Assembly (NCBI GenBank): GCA_035511075.1
Contig: DATKFW010000058.1
Location: 1-64,000 of the forward strand
Source: DATAUD01 sp035511075
GTDB taxonomy: Bacteria > Verrucomicrobiota > Verrucomicrobiia > Limisphaerales > Palsa-1400
DNA: 64,000 nt
Reading direction: 5' to 3'
The translations under genes and the position numbers were made by a program. Shown piece by piece: positions 35,601-44,154 of this stretch. Every line of letters starts with the position of its first letter. Within the stretch, counting starts at the first letter, position 1. Under the pieces are notes generated by a model that saw only the letters and a list, made by a program, of their open reading frames with translations, was not told the origin of the DNA and made no database searches.

Positions 35601-36050
35601 ATGATAAATGTTACAGACTTAACGACAAATCAACTTCACAAGATCATTGCCATCAAGGGACAAATCGAGAAGCTGCAAGGCCGGCTCGATTCGCTCGTGT
35701 CTGACGGCGAGACTCACAGTGTGCAAGCCCCAAAGAAACGCCGCCTCTCGGCCGCCGGCCGCGCCAGGATTGCGGCGGGGGCCAGGGCCAGATGGGCCAG
35801 GGTCAAAGAGAAAGCGCCGAAGGCCTCCAAAGGCCCAAAGAAGGGCAAGAGGCGGCTAAGCGCGGCGGGAAGGGCCGCCATCATCGCCGGGACGAAGGCC
35901 AGATGGGCCAAAGTGAAGGGGACTCAAGTTACATCGAAGGCACCCAAGAAAAAGGACCGGCGCATGAGTCCGGCAGTCAAAGCGAAGCTTGCGGCGATTG
36001 CCAAGGCTAGGTGGGCGAAGGTGAAGGCGGAAGGGAAAAAGACATTGTAG
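35601..36050 (+). CDS. Basic repeat protein, probable DNA-binding
   Basis: This 149-residue protein starts with a short coiled-coil-like segment (LHKIIAIKGQIEKLQGRLDSL). Three copies of a 23-residue Lys/Arg/Ala-rich unit follow, each of the form R-R-(L/M)-S-x-A...A-x-x-A-R-W-A-(R/K)-V-K. Lys/Pro-rich linkers (KAPKKK) separate them. The pattern recalls histone-H1-like or NUMOD3-like DNA-binding repeats. The start is the ATG at 35601, where the coiled coil begins. It is probably a small nucleoid or DNA-binding protein, but nucleic acid binding is inferred from composition only. Confidence 0.6.
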   Translation: MINVTDLTTNQLHKIIAIKGQIEKLQGRLDSLVSDGETHSVQAPKKRRLSAAGRARIAAGARARWARVKEKAPKASKGPKKGKRRLSAAGRAAIIAGTKARWAKVKGTQVTSKAPKKKDRRMSPAVKAKLAAIAKARWAKVKAEGKKTL

Positions 36051-36229
36051 CCAGCATTGGGAAAGCCCGCCCCGCAAATCAGTTTCCGTCCGTATTTAAG
36101 TGTGCGGTGTGACAGCGACTGAATTCCACGCAGTCCTGTGAGTCACTCCTTTGGGCAAAACCGTTGCGCATTCGGTGGACTGGAACAAAAACTGCCGTTG
36201 GCCCCTCTAATCGGGTACCTTGCAGTTGT

Positions 36230-36694
36230 ATGCGAAAATGGCTTAAGTGGATTGGAGGCGGGTTGTTGCTTGGCGCCGTCGCCTTGCAATTCACCAGTCC
36301 TGCGCATGTCAATCCCCCCGTAGCACCGGGGCACGATTTGCTGGCCAGCAACGGGCCGCCGCCAGAAGTGGCTGCGCTCCTGAAAAATTCCTGTTACGAC
36401 TGTCACTCCTCCGAAACCAAATGGCCGTGGTACAGTTATGTGGCGCCGATGTCATGGGTGCTTGTCCAACATGTCAACGACGCGCGCTATAGCTTGAATT
36501 TTTCGGACTGGCCGCACGACTCTCCGCGGCGCGCGCGCAAGAAATGGGAGCGCATCGCCGACGCCGTTGACGCAAATGAAATGCCGTTGCCCAGTTACCT
36601 TTGGATACACAGCGGGTCGCGACTGACCCCGCAACAGCGCAAACAATTGGTTGACTGGGCACAGCAGGAAGCGCAAGCGCTTAAGGCGCAATAA
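36230..36694 (+). CDS. Heme-binding domain protein, exported
   Basis: This 154-residue protein starts at ATG 36230, which opens an N-terminal hydrophobic leader (WLKWIGGGLLLGAVALQF). A CYDCH heme-attachment motif (Cys55-His59) lies in LLKNSCYDCHSSETKWPWY. The sequence then follows the small haem-bd family found in many Bacteroidota and Verrucomicrobiota, with the conserved MPLPSYLWIH.... segment near the end. It is probably a membrane-anchored or periplasmic mono-heme cytochrome-like electron carrier. Upstream in-frame codons are rejected because they precede the leader. Redox partners are unknown. Confidence 0.75.
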   Translation: MRKWLKWIGGGLLLGAVALQFTSPAHVNPPVAPGHDLLASNGPPPEVAALLKNSCYDCHSSETKWPWYSYVAPMSWVLVQHVNDARYSLNFSDWPHDSPRRARKKWERIADAVDANEMPLPSYLWIHSGSRLTPQQRKQLVDWAQQEAQALKAQ

Positions 36695-36865
36695 GCGCCC
36701 CACTCTGCTGCTGGAACGAACGTCGCGCAAAGCAAACCGCGCCCCTGTTTTGAATTTTATGGCTGTGCGGCGAGGAATTTTTGCTCTAAAAGTGTAGCGG
36801 GACGGCGCTTTGATGGGCCGAATCCGAATGCATGGATGCAGCGCGGTTTACGGTGCGCTGCGATT

Positions 36866-39172
36866 ATGAACGAAGCGAAAAATTCACTGCGAAGCATCTT
36901 CAATCAGGCCGTTGAGATCACGGACGGGGCCGCACGAGCCGCCTTTCTCAATGAAGCTTGCGGGCAGGACGCCGCCCTGCGACAGAGAGTTGACGCGTTG
37001 CTTCACGCGCACCAACAGGCCGGCGGCTTTCTTGACACGGCAGAATCTGCTACCGCGCCAATAACCATTGTCCTCAATCTGCCATTGACCGAAAAACCCG
37101 GCGACTGGATCGGCCGCTACAAATTGCTCCAACAAATCGGGGAAGGCGGTTGCGGCGTCGTCTATATGGCCGAGCAGCAGGAACCGGTGGTCCGCCGGGT
37201 CGCCGTCAAGGTGATCAAGCTCGGAATGGACACTAAAACGGTCGTCGCCCGCTTCGAGGCCGAACGCCAGGCGCTGGCCATGATGGATCATCCCAATATC
37301 GCCAAGGTGCTGGACGCGGGCGCCACTGAAACCGGGCGGCCTTTCTTCGTCATGGAGTTGGTGCGGGGCATCAAGATCACCGACTACTGCGATCAAAACA
37401 AACTTTCCACGCGGGACCGCCTGAGTCTATTTGTTCAGGTCTGCCAGGCGATCCAACACGCCCACCAAAAGGGGATCATTCACCGCGACATCAAACCTTC
37501 CAACATTCTGATCACCTTGCACGACGGTGTGCCTGTGCCAAAGGTGATTGATTTCGGCATCGCCAAGGCGACACAGGGACGGCTGACGGATCAAACCCTC
37601 TTCACGGCCTTCGAGCAATTCATCGGCACGTCGGCTTACATGAGTCCGGAGCAGGCGGAGATGAGCGGGCTCGACGTGGATACGCGCAGCGACATTTATG
37701 CGCTGGGCGTTTTGCTCTATGAATTGCTGACCGGCAAGACCCCTTTCGACGCGACGGAATTGATGGCTTCAGGGTTGGACAAAATGCGCCAGACCATCCG
37801 CGAGCAGGAACCGGTGCGACCGTCAACGCGTCTGAACACGATGCTGGAAGCCGACCTGACCACGACCGTCAAACGCCGCCAGACCGACGCGCCCAAACTG
37901 GTCCACTTGCTCCGGGGCGACCTGGACTGGATCGTGATGAAGTGCCTGGAAAAAGACCGCACGCGCCGCTTCGAGACCGCCAACGGCGTGGCGATGGATA
38001 TCCAGCGGTATCTCAACAATGAGGCCATCGTGGCGCGGCCGCCCAGCCGGCTTTACCGTTTTCAGAAGATGGTTCGCCGCAACAAAGTGGGGTTTGTCGC
38101 CGGCGGCTCTGTGATCGCGGCGTTGGTGATCGGCGCGGCGGTTTCGACGGTTCTATTCGTCAAGGAACACCGGGAGCGGATACGCGCAGACCAAGCCGAA
38201 CGGCTCCAAGCCAGCTTGAGAGCCGATGCGGAAAAAGGCCGCGAGCTCATGAAGGAAAAACTCAAAACCTATGAACTTCAGAGTCAATACAGGGGTGTCG
38301 AACAGTTATTGACCACAGAACATTTCAAGGAAGCTGAACGGCTCTTCAAGGAACTGCCCGACCGGCCGGAAAGTGTTCCGTTTTATCTCGCCTTTGGCAA
38401 TCTTCATTCCACATTCGGACCGTGGAACCGGGCCGTTGCCAATTTCACCAAAGCCATCGAATATGAACCCTCCAATTTTCAGGCTTATTTGGGGCTCGGT
38501 AATGTTTATGCAGGGCGCGAAGAGTGGCAGGCTGCCATTACGAATTTCCTAAAGGTCACCGAGTTCGCCCCGTCAAATTATGACGGGTATGACTTCCTGG
38601 GGCCCTTGTATGTTCAGAGCGGAAATCCGGAGGCTTATCAGCGGCTTCGCGAACTGATCCTGAGCCGCTTCGGGGCTACCTCCGATCCCAACACCGCTGA
38701 ACGCGCGAGCAAGGATTGCCTCATGCTTCCATCCTCATCCGCCGATCTGGCCGCCATTGACCGGATGGCGGACACGGCGGTGGCGGCAGGATCACAGACG
38801 GGGTTTTGGGAATTTTTTCAATTTGCCAAGGGTCTGGCTGAGTATCGCCAGGGAAATTTCGCCGGCAGCTCGGATTGGATGCAAAAGGTCCTGGCAAGCG
38901 AAGGCAAAGTTCATTTCCGTGACGCCAGCGCTTATGCGGTTTTGGCAATGTCGCGCCAGCAACTCAAACAATTCGACCTGGCCCGCTCCGCGCTGGCCAA
39001 GGCCAGGGAAATCGCGGACAAGTATCTGCCGAAGTTTGGAAGCCATAACCTCGGAGGGGATTGGAAAGATTACATTATCGCCGGCGTTTTGTTGCGCGAG
39101 GCCGAAGCGCTTGTCGAAGACCGAAGCACTCAACGAACCAAAGTAAACGGCCTTCCCGCGCCGCCCGAATGA
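36866..39172 (+). CDS. Membrane Ser/Thr protein kinase with TPR domain
   Basis: This 768-residue protein has an N-terminal helical stretch and then a Hanks-type kinase domain (about residues 82-370). The glycine loop IGEGGCGVVY, the VAVKVIK lysine, catalytic HRDIKPSN (about 206-213) and DFGIAK (from about 229) are all intact. A transmembrane helix (about 408-432) is followed by a periplasmic TPR region (about 475-760, with NLHSTFGPWNRAVANFTKAI). Such kinases signal from the envelope in Planctomycetes and Verrucomicrobia. Start ATG 36866 is used, since ten upstream codons are unsupported. The GH9 gene follows after 7 bases. Confidence 0.85.
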   Translation: MNEAKNSLRSIFNQAVEITDGAARAAFLNEACGQDAALRQRVDALLHAHQQAGGFLDTAESATAPITIVLNLPLTEKPGDWIGRYKLLQQIGEGGCGVVYMAEQQEPVVRRVAVKVIKLGMDTKTVVARFEAERQALAMMDHPNIAKVLDAGATETGRPFFVMELVRGIKITDYCDQNKLSTRDRLSLFVQVCQAIQHAHQKGIIHRDIKPSNILITLHDGVPVPKVIDFGIAKATQGRLTDQTLFTAFEQFIGTSAYMSPEQAEMSGLDVDTRSDIYALGVLLYELLTGKTPFDATELMASGLDKMRQTIREQEPVRPSTRLNTMLEADLTTTVKRRQTDAPKLVHLLRGDLDWIVMKCLEKDRTRRFETANGVAMDIQRYLNNEAIVARPPSRLYRFQKMVRRNKVGFVAGGSVIAALVIGAAVSTVLFVKEHRERIRADQAERLQASLRADAEKGRELMKEKLKTYELQSQYRGVEQLLTTEHFKEAERLFKELPDRPESVPFYLAFGNLHSTFGPWNRAVANFTKAIEYEPSNFQAYLGLGNVYAGREEWQAAITNFLKVTEFAPSNYDGYDFLGPLYVQSGNPEAYQRLRELILSRFGATSDPNTAERASKDCLMLPSSSADLAAIDRMADTAVAAGSQTGFWEFFQFAKGLAEYRQGNFAGSSDWMQKVLASEGKVHFRDASAYAVLAMSRQQLKQFDLARSALAKAREIADKYLPKFGSHNLGGDWKDYIIAGVLLREAEALVEDRSTQRTKVNGLPAPPE

Positions 39173-39179
39173 CAACTTC

Positions 39180-41024
39180 ATGAACCCCCGAATACCCATT
39201 CAAAGACTCGGTTTGCTTTGCGGTTTGCTGGCGGTTCAAGCCGGCTTCGGACAGAGTATCAAAGTTCTGGTCAACCACATCGGCTACGAGCAGGAGGGAC
39301 CGAAACGCGCGGTGATCCTTGGCCGCGCAGGGGACGAGGCGGCTGGGTTCAAGGTCGTTGATTATTCGAGCGGGGAGACGGCGCTGTCCGGTTCCGCGGT
39401 CAAAATCGGGCCCGTGGATCAGTGGAAGGATTGGTATTTTTGGACGGCCGACTTCAGTTCGATCAAGAGCGAGGGGACTTTCGTTTTGGAGTGCGCGACC
39501 AGCCGAGGCGAGGCGCGCTCATTTCCGTTTAAGATTCAACGCGATCTGCTGGAGAGAAACACATTGTCGAGCGTCATTTACTATTTCAAAGGGCAGCGGT
39601 GTTCGGGTTTGCTTGACAAGGCGGACAGACATTCCCGGATAGAAGATTCGACCGCCACAGTGGACGTTCACGGCGGCTGGTACGACGCCACAGGTGATTA
39701 CGGAAAGCATATCGGGGGACTGTCCTTTTCCACTTATTTCAACATGCAACCCACGCCGATCGCGGCCTGGAGCCTCTTCAAGACGTACCAGGAGCTTGAC
39801 CGGCGCGGCGACCCGAGTTTCAGGCAGTTCAAGAGACGATTGCTTGACGAGGCGATGTACGGCGCCGATTTTCTGGTGCGAATGAAAAATCCCGGCGGCT
39901 CCTTTTACCGGACGGTGGACGCTCCCGGCCCGGAGAAACGGCCGCAAGACCGGCGCGTCGGCAAGGAAGGAGTCGGTTTTGCCATCAAGACGGTGGAAAC
40001 CAAAGCCAGTTTCTCGATTGGAAACACCAATAAAATCGCCGGCAAGTTTCCTTACGAAGTCGGCTGGCGCTCGGGGGGGGGAGTGTCCATCGCGGCGCTG
40101 GCGCTGGCCAGCACTTTCCCCGTGTCCGGGGATTTTTCAAGCGCCGTCTATCTCCAGAGCGCGGAGGATGCCTTTTCTTTCCTGGAAAAAAACAATCTCT
40201 CCTTCAACAGCGATGGACGCGAAAACATCGTTGATGATTACTGCGCGTTGCTCGCTGCGGTGGAACTTTTCAAAGCGACCAAGGCCCAGGAATACAGGGC
40301 CGCCGCCGACCGGAGAGCCGACAGCCTTATGGATCGGCTCGTCGCGAGCGGCAACTACTCCAACTATTGGCGCGCCGATGACGGAGACCGCCCGTTTTTT
40401 CACGCGGCCGACGCCGGGATGCCCGTGATAAGCCTGCTGGACTATTTCCAGATCGCAGGCGAAACGACCCGGCCACGCGTTCTCGAGACGGTTAGGAAAT
40501 CACTGGAATTTGAACTGGCTGTGACGGCGGAAGTCAACAATCCGTTCGGCTACGCCCGGCAGCTCGTTCAAAGCACCAACGGGATTCGCCGCACGGCGTT
40601 CTTCTACCCGCACGATACGGAAACGGCGCCGTGGTGGCAGGGCGAAAACGCGCGTTTGGGCTCGATGGCCGCGGCGGCGCGCCTGGCGGCGAAGTATTTC
40701 AAGACCGACCCCGCTTTCCGCACCCAGCTTGAGGCGTATGCCTGGAATCAATTGAATTGGATTCTTGGATTGAACCCTTACGATTGTTGTATGTTGCATG
40801 GTTCGGGAAGGAACAATGTGGCCTATATGTTTTTTGAATCCTACGAATACAACAACGCGCCCGGCGGCATTTGCAACGGCATCACGGGAGGCCGCACCAA
40901 CCCGGATGACATTGATTTCAACGTGGGGTTTGCCGTGACGGGCAAAGATGAAGACTGGCGCTGGAGCGAGCAGTGGCTCCCTCACGCGGCGTGGTATCTG
41001 TACGCGATCTCCATTGGAAATTGA
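39180..41024 (+). CDS. GH9 endoglucanase-type glycoside hydrolase, secreted
   Basis: This 614-residue protein has a signal peptide (LGLLCGLLAVQAGFGQ). An N-terminal Ig-like CelD-type domain (about 25-115) precedes an (alpha/alpha)6 GH9 domain (about 120-612). The nucleophile-water site is GWYDATGDYGKH with Asp169 and Asp173, and the proton-donor region is DWRWSEQWLPHAAW near the C terminus. GH9 enzymes cleave beta-1,4-glucans or related polymers. It starts 7 bases after the kinase gene stop, suggesting co-transcription. The exact polymer is not predictable here. Confidence 0.8.
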   Translation: MNPRIPIQRLGLLCGLLAVQAGFGQSIKVLVNHIGYEQEGPKRAVILGRAGDEAAGFKVVDYSSGETALSGSAVKIGPVDQWKDWYFWTADFSSIKSEGTFVLECATSRGEARSFPFKIQRDLLERNTLSSVIYYFKGQRCSGLLDKADRHSRIEDSTATVDVHGGWYDATGDYGKHIGGLSFSTYFNMQPTPIAAWSLFKTYQELDRRGDPSFRQFKRRLLDEAMYGADFLVRMKNPGGSFYRTVDAPGPEKRPQDRRVGKEGVGFAIKTVETKASFSIGNTNKIAGKFPYEVGWRSGGGVSIAALALASTFPVSGDFSSAVYLQSAEDAFSFLEKNNLSFNSDGRENIVDDYCALLAAVELFKATKAQEYRAAADRRADSLMDRLVASGNYSNYWRADDGDRPFFHAADAGMPVISLLDYFQIAGETTRPRVLETVRKSLEFELAVTAEVNNPFGYARQLVQSTNGIRRTAFFYPHDTETAPWWQGENARLGSMAAAARLAAKYFKTDPAFRTQLEAYAWNQLNWILGLNPYDCCMLHGSGRNNVAYMFFESYEYNNAPGGICNGITGGRTNPDDIDFNVGFAVTGKDEDWRWSEQWLPHAAWYLYAISIGN

Positions 41025-41029
41025 ACACT

Positions 41030-41872
41030 ATGCTTAAAACCGTTTTGCGGGTGCTTGCAATTGGCGCGGTCTGTTTGGCCGTTTGGACGCTTGAGGCACA
41101 GAGTCCGGCGCCTCAATTCAAGGTGATCGCCTTTTACACCGGGAAGAATGATCCGGCGCACATCAGTTTCGTCAAGGAGGCCAACAAATGGTTCCCTGAA
41201 ATGGCGGCCCGATATCATTTTGCGTACGATGCGACCACGAATTGGAATGACTTGAACGCAGGCTTTCTATCGCACTATCAGGTCGTGCTCTTTTTGGACA
41301 CCCGGCCGGAGGGTCCGGCACAGAGGAAGGCCTTCCAAAGATACATGGAACAGGGCGGCGCGTGGATGGGATTTCATTTCGCGGGATTCGCGCTGACGCC
41401 TTCGGATGTTCCGCAGAATTGGGACTGGTATCACAATCAATTCCTAGGCTCAGGCCAATATGTGGGCAACACCTGGCGGCCCACATCCGCGATCTTGCGC
41501 GTGGAAGACGCAAACCATCCGGCAACCAGGGATCTGCCGGAAACGTTCAAATCCGCACCCAATGAATGGTATCGCTGGACAAATGATTTGCGGACCAATT
41601 CCGATATAAGAATACTTCTGTCAATCGATCCGGCCAGTTTTCCGCTCGGAACGGGTCCCAAACAGTATGAAATCTGGCACAGCGGCTATTACCCCGTCGT
41701 CTGGACCAATAAAAAATTCAAGATGATCTATGTGAACATGGGGCATAACGACATGGATTATGAGCATAAATTCGACAACACCAATAAGACATTGTCTTCC
41801 ACCTTTGATAGCGAGAATCAGAACCGGCTGATTATCGATAGCCTGTTGTGGCTGGGTGGCGTCAAGAAATGA
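41030..41872 (+). CDS. ThuA-like protein, secreted
   Basis: This 280-residue protein starts at ATG 41030 with a hydrophobic leader (LRVLAIGAVCLAVWTLEAQ). The ThuA-type fold, related to class I glutamine amidotransferases, is seen in FKVIAFYTGKN, YQVVLFLDTRP and GGAWMGFHFAGFAL, the region of the nucleophile elbow; no Cys is present there. A later PNEWYRW and VYVNMGHN-like strand are conserved. ThuA is linked to trehalose/sugar metabolism, and secreted homologues are abundant in Verrucomicrobia with unclear activity. It lies 5 bases after the GH9 stop. Confidence 0.75.
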   Translation: MLKTVLRVLAIGAVCLAVWTLEAQSPAPQFKVIAFYTGKNDPAHISFVKEANKWFPEMAARYHFAYDATTNWNDLNAGFLSHYQVVLFLDTRPEGPAQRKAFQRYMEQGGAWMGFHFAGFALTPSDVPQNWDWYHNQFLGSGQYVGNTWRPTSAILRVEDANHPATRDLPETFKSAPNEWYRWTNDLRTNSDIRILLSIDPASFPLGTGPKQYEIWHSGYYPVVWTNKKFKMIYVNMGHNDMDYEHKFDNTNKTLSSTFDSENQNRLIIDSLLWLGGVKK

Positions 41873-41882
41873 AGCCGGGCGA

Positions 41883-41929
41883 TTTCCGGCGGCGCGCCCG
41901 TTAAACCACTCTGCCATCTCTCTACCGGT
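41883..41929 (-). pseudogene. Second 5' tRNA-Ser fragment
   Basis: On the minus strand this reads as the 5' acceptor strand, D arm (GGCAGAGTGGTTTAACGG) and anticodon 5' strand of a tRNA-Ser, preceded by ACCGGT. It stops at GGAAA in the anticodon loop and then runs into the ThuA gene end. The T arm and acceptor 3' strand are absent. It matches the fragment at 2133-2177 in both upstream hexamer and break point. Confidence 0.7.
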
Positions 41930-41947
41930 CATTCTTAATCGCACAGT

Positions 41948-41970
41948 TTTCATCCTTGGGCAAGATGAAA
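41948..41970. terminator. Hairpin between ThuA gene and DUF4160 pair
   Basis: TTTCAT-C-CTTG-GG-CAAG-ATGAAA forms a 10-bp stem with one bulged base and a 2-base loop, 76 bases after the ThuA stop. There is no strong T tract, so it may be a weak terminator or an mRNA-end stabiliser. Confidence 0.35.
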
Positions 41971-42042
41971 GCATTGGACATCACGGTTGACTTTGGGGCG
42001 CGGTGATGCCATACGTGTTCCGGTGAAAGGCATGATTCCGCG

Positions 42043-42282
42043 GTGAGTCCAACGATTTTTCGCTATCGGAATTACCGGTTTTATTTTTTTTCACGCGAAG
42101 AATCCCGGATGCACGTTCATGTGATTTCACCGGACGGCGAAGCAAGGTTTTGGCTCGAACCGAGAATTGAACTGGCCGTCAATAAGAATCTAAGCCCAAC
42201 TGAGTTGAATGAACTCAAGCAAATTGTTGAAAAGCGGCAGAATGAAATCCGCCAAAGCTGGCGGCGACATTTCAAAAGTTGA
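42043..42282 (+). CDS. DUF4160 protein (possible toxin partner)
   Basis: This 79-residue protein has the DUF4160 hallmark: SPTIFRYRNYRFYFFSREE followed by MHVHVISPDGEARFWLEP. The HVHV pair is the conserved family signature. It starts at GTG 42043. The following DUF2442 gene overlaps it by 41 bases. DUF4160-DUF2442 pairs are common in genomes and are predicted toxin-antitoxin-like modules, though unproven. The placement beside a tRNA fragment fits a mobile accessory module. Confidence 0.7.
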   Translation: MSPTIFRYRNYRFYFFSREESRMHVHVISPDGEARFWLEPRIELAVNKNLSPTELNELKQIVEKRQNEIRQSWRRHFKS

Positions 42283-42511
42283 GGTTCTGAATGTCTCGCC
42301 GCATGGCTTTTGGCTGTTCGTCGCTGGCAGAGAGTATTTTCTAGGTTTCGACGATTTTCCATGGTTTCGCGCGGCATCAGTGGGTCAATTGTTCAACGTG
42401 GAGTTTTCCCACGGCGATCGCCTCTATTGGCCGGAACTGGATGTCGACTTGGATTTGGATCGCATTGCACGCCCGGACGATTTTCCGCTGGTGGCGCGTG
42501 CCAAGCGGTGA
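42242..42511 (+). CDS. DUF2442 protein (possible antitoxin partner)
   Basis: This 89-residue protein starts MKSAKAGGDISKVEVLNVSPHGFW and contains the DUF2442 features LFVAGREYFLGFDDFPWF and LYWPELDVDLDLDRI. ATG 42242 is used, since the upstream part overlaps DUF4160 further without the family start. The domain binds DNA in some NADAR-type and XRE-linked contexts, and here it probably forms a pair with DUF4160. Toxicity and neutralisation have not been shown. Confidence 0.7.
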   Translation: MKSAKAGGDISKVEVLNVSPHGFWLFVAGREYFLGFDDFPWFRAASVGQLFNVEFSHGDRLYWPELDVDLDLDRIARPDDFPLVARAKR

Positions 42512-42660
42512 CGACTCAACGGCGATGGCGTGCCGCGTTTTGTGACCGCACAACCGTTGGCTGTTTGACGAAGCGGTAGTTCTTTTTCCTCAATTGGTCA
42601 TTTTCCGGGCGGGCGGCCCGGCCTCTTTCCGGGGTTGCCAGATTGCGTTAATGCTCTTAC

Positions 42661-42694
42661 ATTCAGGTGGTCGCCCGTAGGGCGACTTTTGAAT
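42661..42694. promoter_or_regulatory. Hairpin overlapping the rseP start
   Basis: GTCGCCC-GTA-GGGCGAC (42670-42686) is a perfect 7-bp stem, and outer ATTCA/TGAAT arms extend it to the rseP ATG at 42693. It covers the usual ribosome-binding region and could control rseP translation, or form a terminator for upstream genes. Confidence 0.4.
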
Positions 42695-44153
42695 GAGTCA
42701 AATCTTTAAGGACCTGTATATAGCCGGGGGTGTCGTCTTTTTGTTCGGGGCGGCCATATTTGTGCATGAATTCGGCCATTATTGGGTCGCTCGCAAGCGC
42801 GGCCTCAAGGTCGAGGCCTTCGCCATTGGTTTTGGCCCCAAGATCTTTTCGTGGGTCCGGGACGGCATCGAATATTCCGTGCGGTGCATTCCCGCCGGCG
42901 GTTTTGTAAAATTGCCGCAAATGATCACTTCCTCGGCGATTGAAGGCGACGCCAAAAAAGAAGAAATCCCGCCGGCCGCGCCGTTGTCCAAAATCCTCGT
43001 GGCCGCCGCCGGGCCATTCATGAATGTTGTCTTTGCCTTTTTCATCGCCGCGATCATTTATCTGGTCGGCTTGCCGGTCCCGGTCAATCCGTCGATCATC
43101 GGCTACGTCGATCCGGACTCCGCGGAAGCGAAAATGGGAATTCAGCAGGGCGACCGCATCGTGGCCGTCAACGGCAAACCGGTCAAATCCTGGGAGGAAA
43201 TCAATAATATCACGATTCTGGCGCTGACCAATACGCTGCCCGTCGTGGTCACCCGCAACGGCGTCTCCAATACCTACATGCTCAAGACGGAGGTCAACAA
43301 TTTGGTCGGTCTGAAGACCCTGGCCCTGGACCCGCTGGATTACCTGATCATCAAAGCCGTGGCAGCGGGCGGACCGGCGGAGGCGGCGCATTTGAAGATG
43401 GATGATGAAGTGGTGGGATTTGCGGGCGTGCCGGTCAGCAGCCGGCAGCAATTGATCAGCCTGATCCAAAAGCGCGGCGACGCGGCGACTCCGATCGTGG
43501 TCAAACGAGACAATAAACGGCTGACCCTGGTTGTGACCCCGGTGACGGATTCGACGACCAAGAAGAGCCGGATTGGAGTCGAGTTTTCATTGGGCAAGGA
43601 CGTTTACGAGATCGACCATCCGACGCCCTGGGCGCAGGTGAGGGACGTTTGCGAGCAGGTTTATGGGACGGTCAGCGCGCTGGTTCATTCGCACGAGAGC
43701 GGCGTCAAGGCGAGCGATTTGAGCGGGCCGGTCGGGATCATCGGCGGGCTGGCCATTCAGTGGAGCACGGACTACCGGCTGGCCCTGAGTTTTCTGGTCA
43801 TGTTGAACATCAATCTGGCGATCCTGAACATGCTTCCGATGCCGGTGCTCGACGGGGGCCATATCCTGATGGCGATCATCGAACGGATTCGCCGCCGGCC
43901 GTTGGAGGTCCGGATTGTTGAATACACCACGACGGCGTTTGCGGTGTTGCTGATTTCGTTCATGGCTTACGTCACCATGTACGACATCAAACGACTCCCG
44001 CTGTTCCATTTGATGTTTAATCGCGAAACGCAAATCGAACAGACCGAATCCCCCGCGTCACCGGCGCCCGATTCTGGATCAAAACAGGATAGATTGGAGA
44101 TCCAGCCCACAAAGCCGGCGTCACCGGCGCCCGCAACCCCCTCCGCGCCCTGA
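42693..44153 (+). CDS. rseP: Site-2 zinc metalloprotease RseP
   Basis: This 486-residue membrane protease has HEFGH zinc-binding residues (His25, Glu26, His29) in the first transmembrane segment. Two PDZ domains follow (about 125-200 and 220-300), and MPVLDGGHIL near residue 385 provides the third zinc ligand. Further transmembrane helices follow, then a Pro/Ser-rich tail. RseP performs regulated intramembrane proteolysis, usually of anti-sigma factors or signal-peptide remnants. The gene is one base from ispG, as in many bacteria where rseP lies near isoprenoid or outer-membrane genes. Confidence 0.9.
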   Translation: MSQIFKDLYIAGGVVFLFGAAIFVHEFGHYWVARKRGLKVEAFAIGFGPKIFSWVRDGIEYSVRCIPAGGFVKLPQMITSSAIEGDAKKEEIPPAAPLSKILVAAAGPFMNVVFAFFIAAIIYLVGLPVPVNPSIIGYVDPDSAEAKMGIQQGDRIVAVNGKPVKSWEEINNITILALTNTLPVVVTRNGVSNTYMLKTEVNNLVGLKTLALDPLDYLIIKAVAAGGPAEAAHLKMDDEVVGFAGVPVSSRQQLISLIQKRGDAATPIVVKRDNKRLTLVVTPVTDSTTKKSRIGVEFSLGKDVYEIDHPTPWAQVRDVCEQVYGTVSALVHSHESGVKASDLSGPVGIIGGLAIQWSTDYRLALSFLVMLNINLAILNMLPMPVLDGGHILMAIIERIRRRPLEVRIVEYTTTAFAVLLISFMAYVTMYDIKRLPLFHLMFNRETQIEQTESPASPAPDSGSKQDRLEIQPTKPASPAPATPSAP

Positions 44154-44154
44154 C

